Assembly: GCA_037968535.1 (NCBI GenBank)
Contig: JBBKVT010000209.1
Location: 1 to 6,155 of the forward strand
DNA: 6,155 nt
From: JAHEAO01 sp037968535
GTDB taxonomy: Bacteria > Pseudomonadota > Alphaproteobacteria > Rhodobacterales > Rhodobacteraceae
Reading direction: 5' to 3'
Below the pieces are notes generated by a model. That model was given only the letters and a program-made list of their open reading frames with translations. It did no database searches and was not told the DNA's origin. This document shows positions 5,874 to 6,155 of the stretch, piece by piece. The number at the start of each line of letters is the position of its first letter. Within the stretch, counting starts at the first letter, position 1. The translations under genes were made by a program, and so were the position numbers.

Positions 5874-6155
5874 TCAGAGTTTGCCGTCATCCTCGAACGT
5901 CTCGGTCCAGTCGCTGACCAACCCGTCGAGCGCCTCTTGCGCGGTGCCGTTGCCAGCCACCACATAGTCGTGGAACCGCTTCTGAGTGTCCTGCAGCAGC
6001 GTGGCATAGGTGGGTTCCGCCCAGAAATCCTTCACGATTGCCATCGAGTCGAGGAAAGTCTGTGCATAGGGCTGGCTGGACGCAAAATCAGGGGCTTCCA
6101 GCACCGCTTTCAGGCATGAAAATCCACCTGATTTCCACCATTTCTCCTGCACGTC
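5874..6155 (-). CDS. Extracellular solute-binding protein of the importer, C-terminal 93 residues (5' end beyond window)
   Basis: This is the tail of a family 1 (CUT1-type) periplasmic binding protein, the component that captures the substrate and delivers it to the permeases. Only the last 93 codons are visible, open to the window edge and ending in TGA at 5874-5876. Features typical of such C-termini are QEKWWKSGG near the left edge, the segment ASSQPYAQTF, and amphipathic helices with FWAEPTYA and the terminal VSDWTETFEDDGKL. There is no start codon here: the GTG near the edge is an internal valine. The signal peptide and most of the ligand pocket are outside the window, so no substrate can be read. 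Assignment rests partly on position directly before two permeases and two ATPases. Confidence 0.85.
   Translation of the reverse strand, partial: DVQEKWWKSGGFSCLKAVLEAPDFASSQPYAQTFLDSMAIVKDFWAEPTYATLLQDTQKRFHDYVVAGNGTAQEALDGLVSDWTETFEDDGKL

Noticed and set aside
1..6155. CRISPR arrays, tRNA or rRNA genes, insertion sequences, phage or defence genes
   Set aside because: I saw no spaced direct repeats, cloverleaf or transposase-like coding sequence. Almost every base is accounted for by the transporter-kinase operon.

Overview
The window is one continuous piece of a bacterial operon, read entirely on the minus strand from right to left and open at both ends. The base composition (roughly 60% G+C by eye), the codon usage and the gene families suggest an alphaproteobacterium, possibly of the Rhodobacterales or Rhizobiales. 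That placement is inference, because the window has no rRNA or other phylogenetic marker.

The layout in order of transcription is as follows. (1) The C-terminal 93 residues of an extracellular solute-binding protein (5874-6155). (2) A 100-base gap holding a perfect 11-bp hairpin with a GAGA loop. (3) Permease A, MalF-like (4826-5773). (4) Permease B, MalG-like (3894-4829). (5) A 62-residue two-helix membrane protein that I do not recognise (3709-3897). (6) ATPase 1, 365 aa (2608-3705). (7) ATPase 2, 331 aa (1620-2615). (8) A fused DhaK-DhaL single-chain ketose kinase, 536 codons visible (1-1608), whose last few codons lie beyond position 1. The genes from permease A onward are very tightly packed: two ATGA overlaps, one 3-base gap, one 8-base overlap and one 11-base gap in which the upstream stop codon forms part of the kinase ribosome-binding site. 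The only sizeable non-coding stretch is the hairpin gap. No promoter or terminator is visible inside the window.

Together the genes describe a CUT1-type ABC importer coupled to the kinase that would phosphorylate its cargo or a ketose derived from it. The binding protein captures a small polyol or sugar, the two permeases form the channel, and two non-identical but apparently intact ATPases power it, perhaps as a heterodimer. A DhaKL-family kinase then traps a short-chain ketose such as dihydroxyacetone, erythrulose or apulose as its phosphate. Glycerol or dihydroxyacetone is the default guess, but erythritol, threitol, apiose or related compounds fit equally well. No dehydrogenase or isomerase is visible here to decide.

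Most of this is ordinary catabolic machinery. The points worth a second look are the unassigned small membrane protein locked between permease B and ATPase 1, the paired ATPases, the hairpin after the binding-protein gene, the arginine in place of the EAA-loop glycine in permease A, and an 8-base C tract in permease B.
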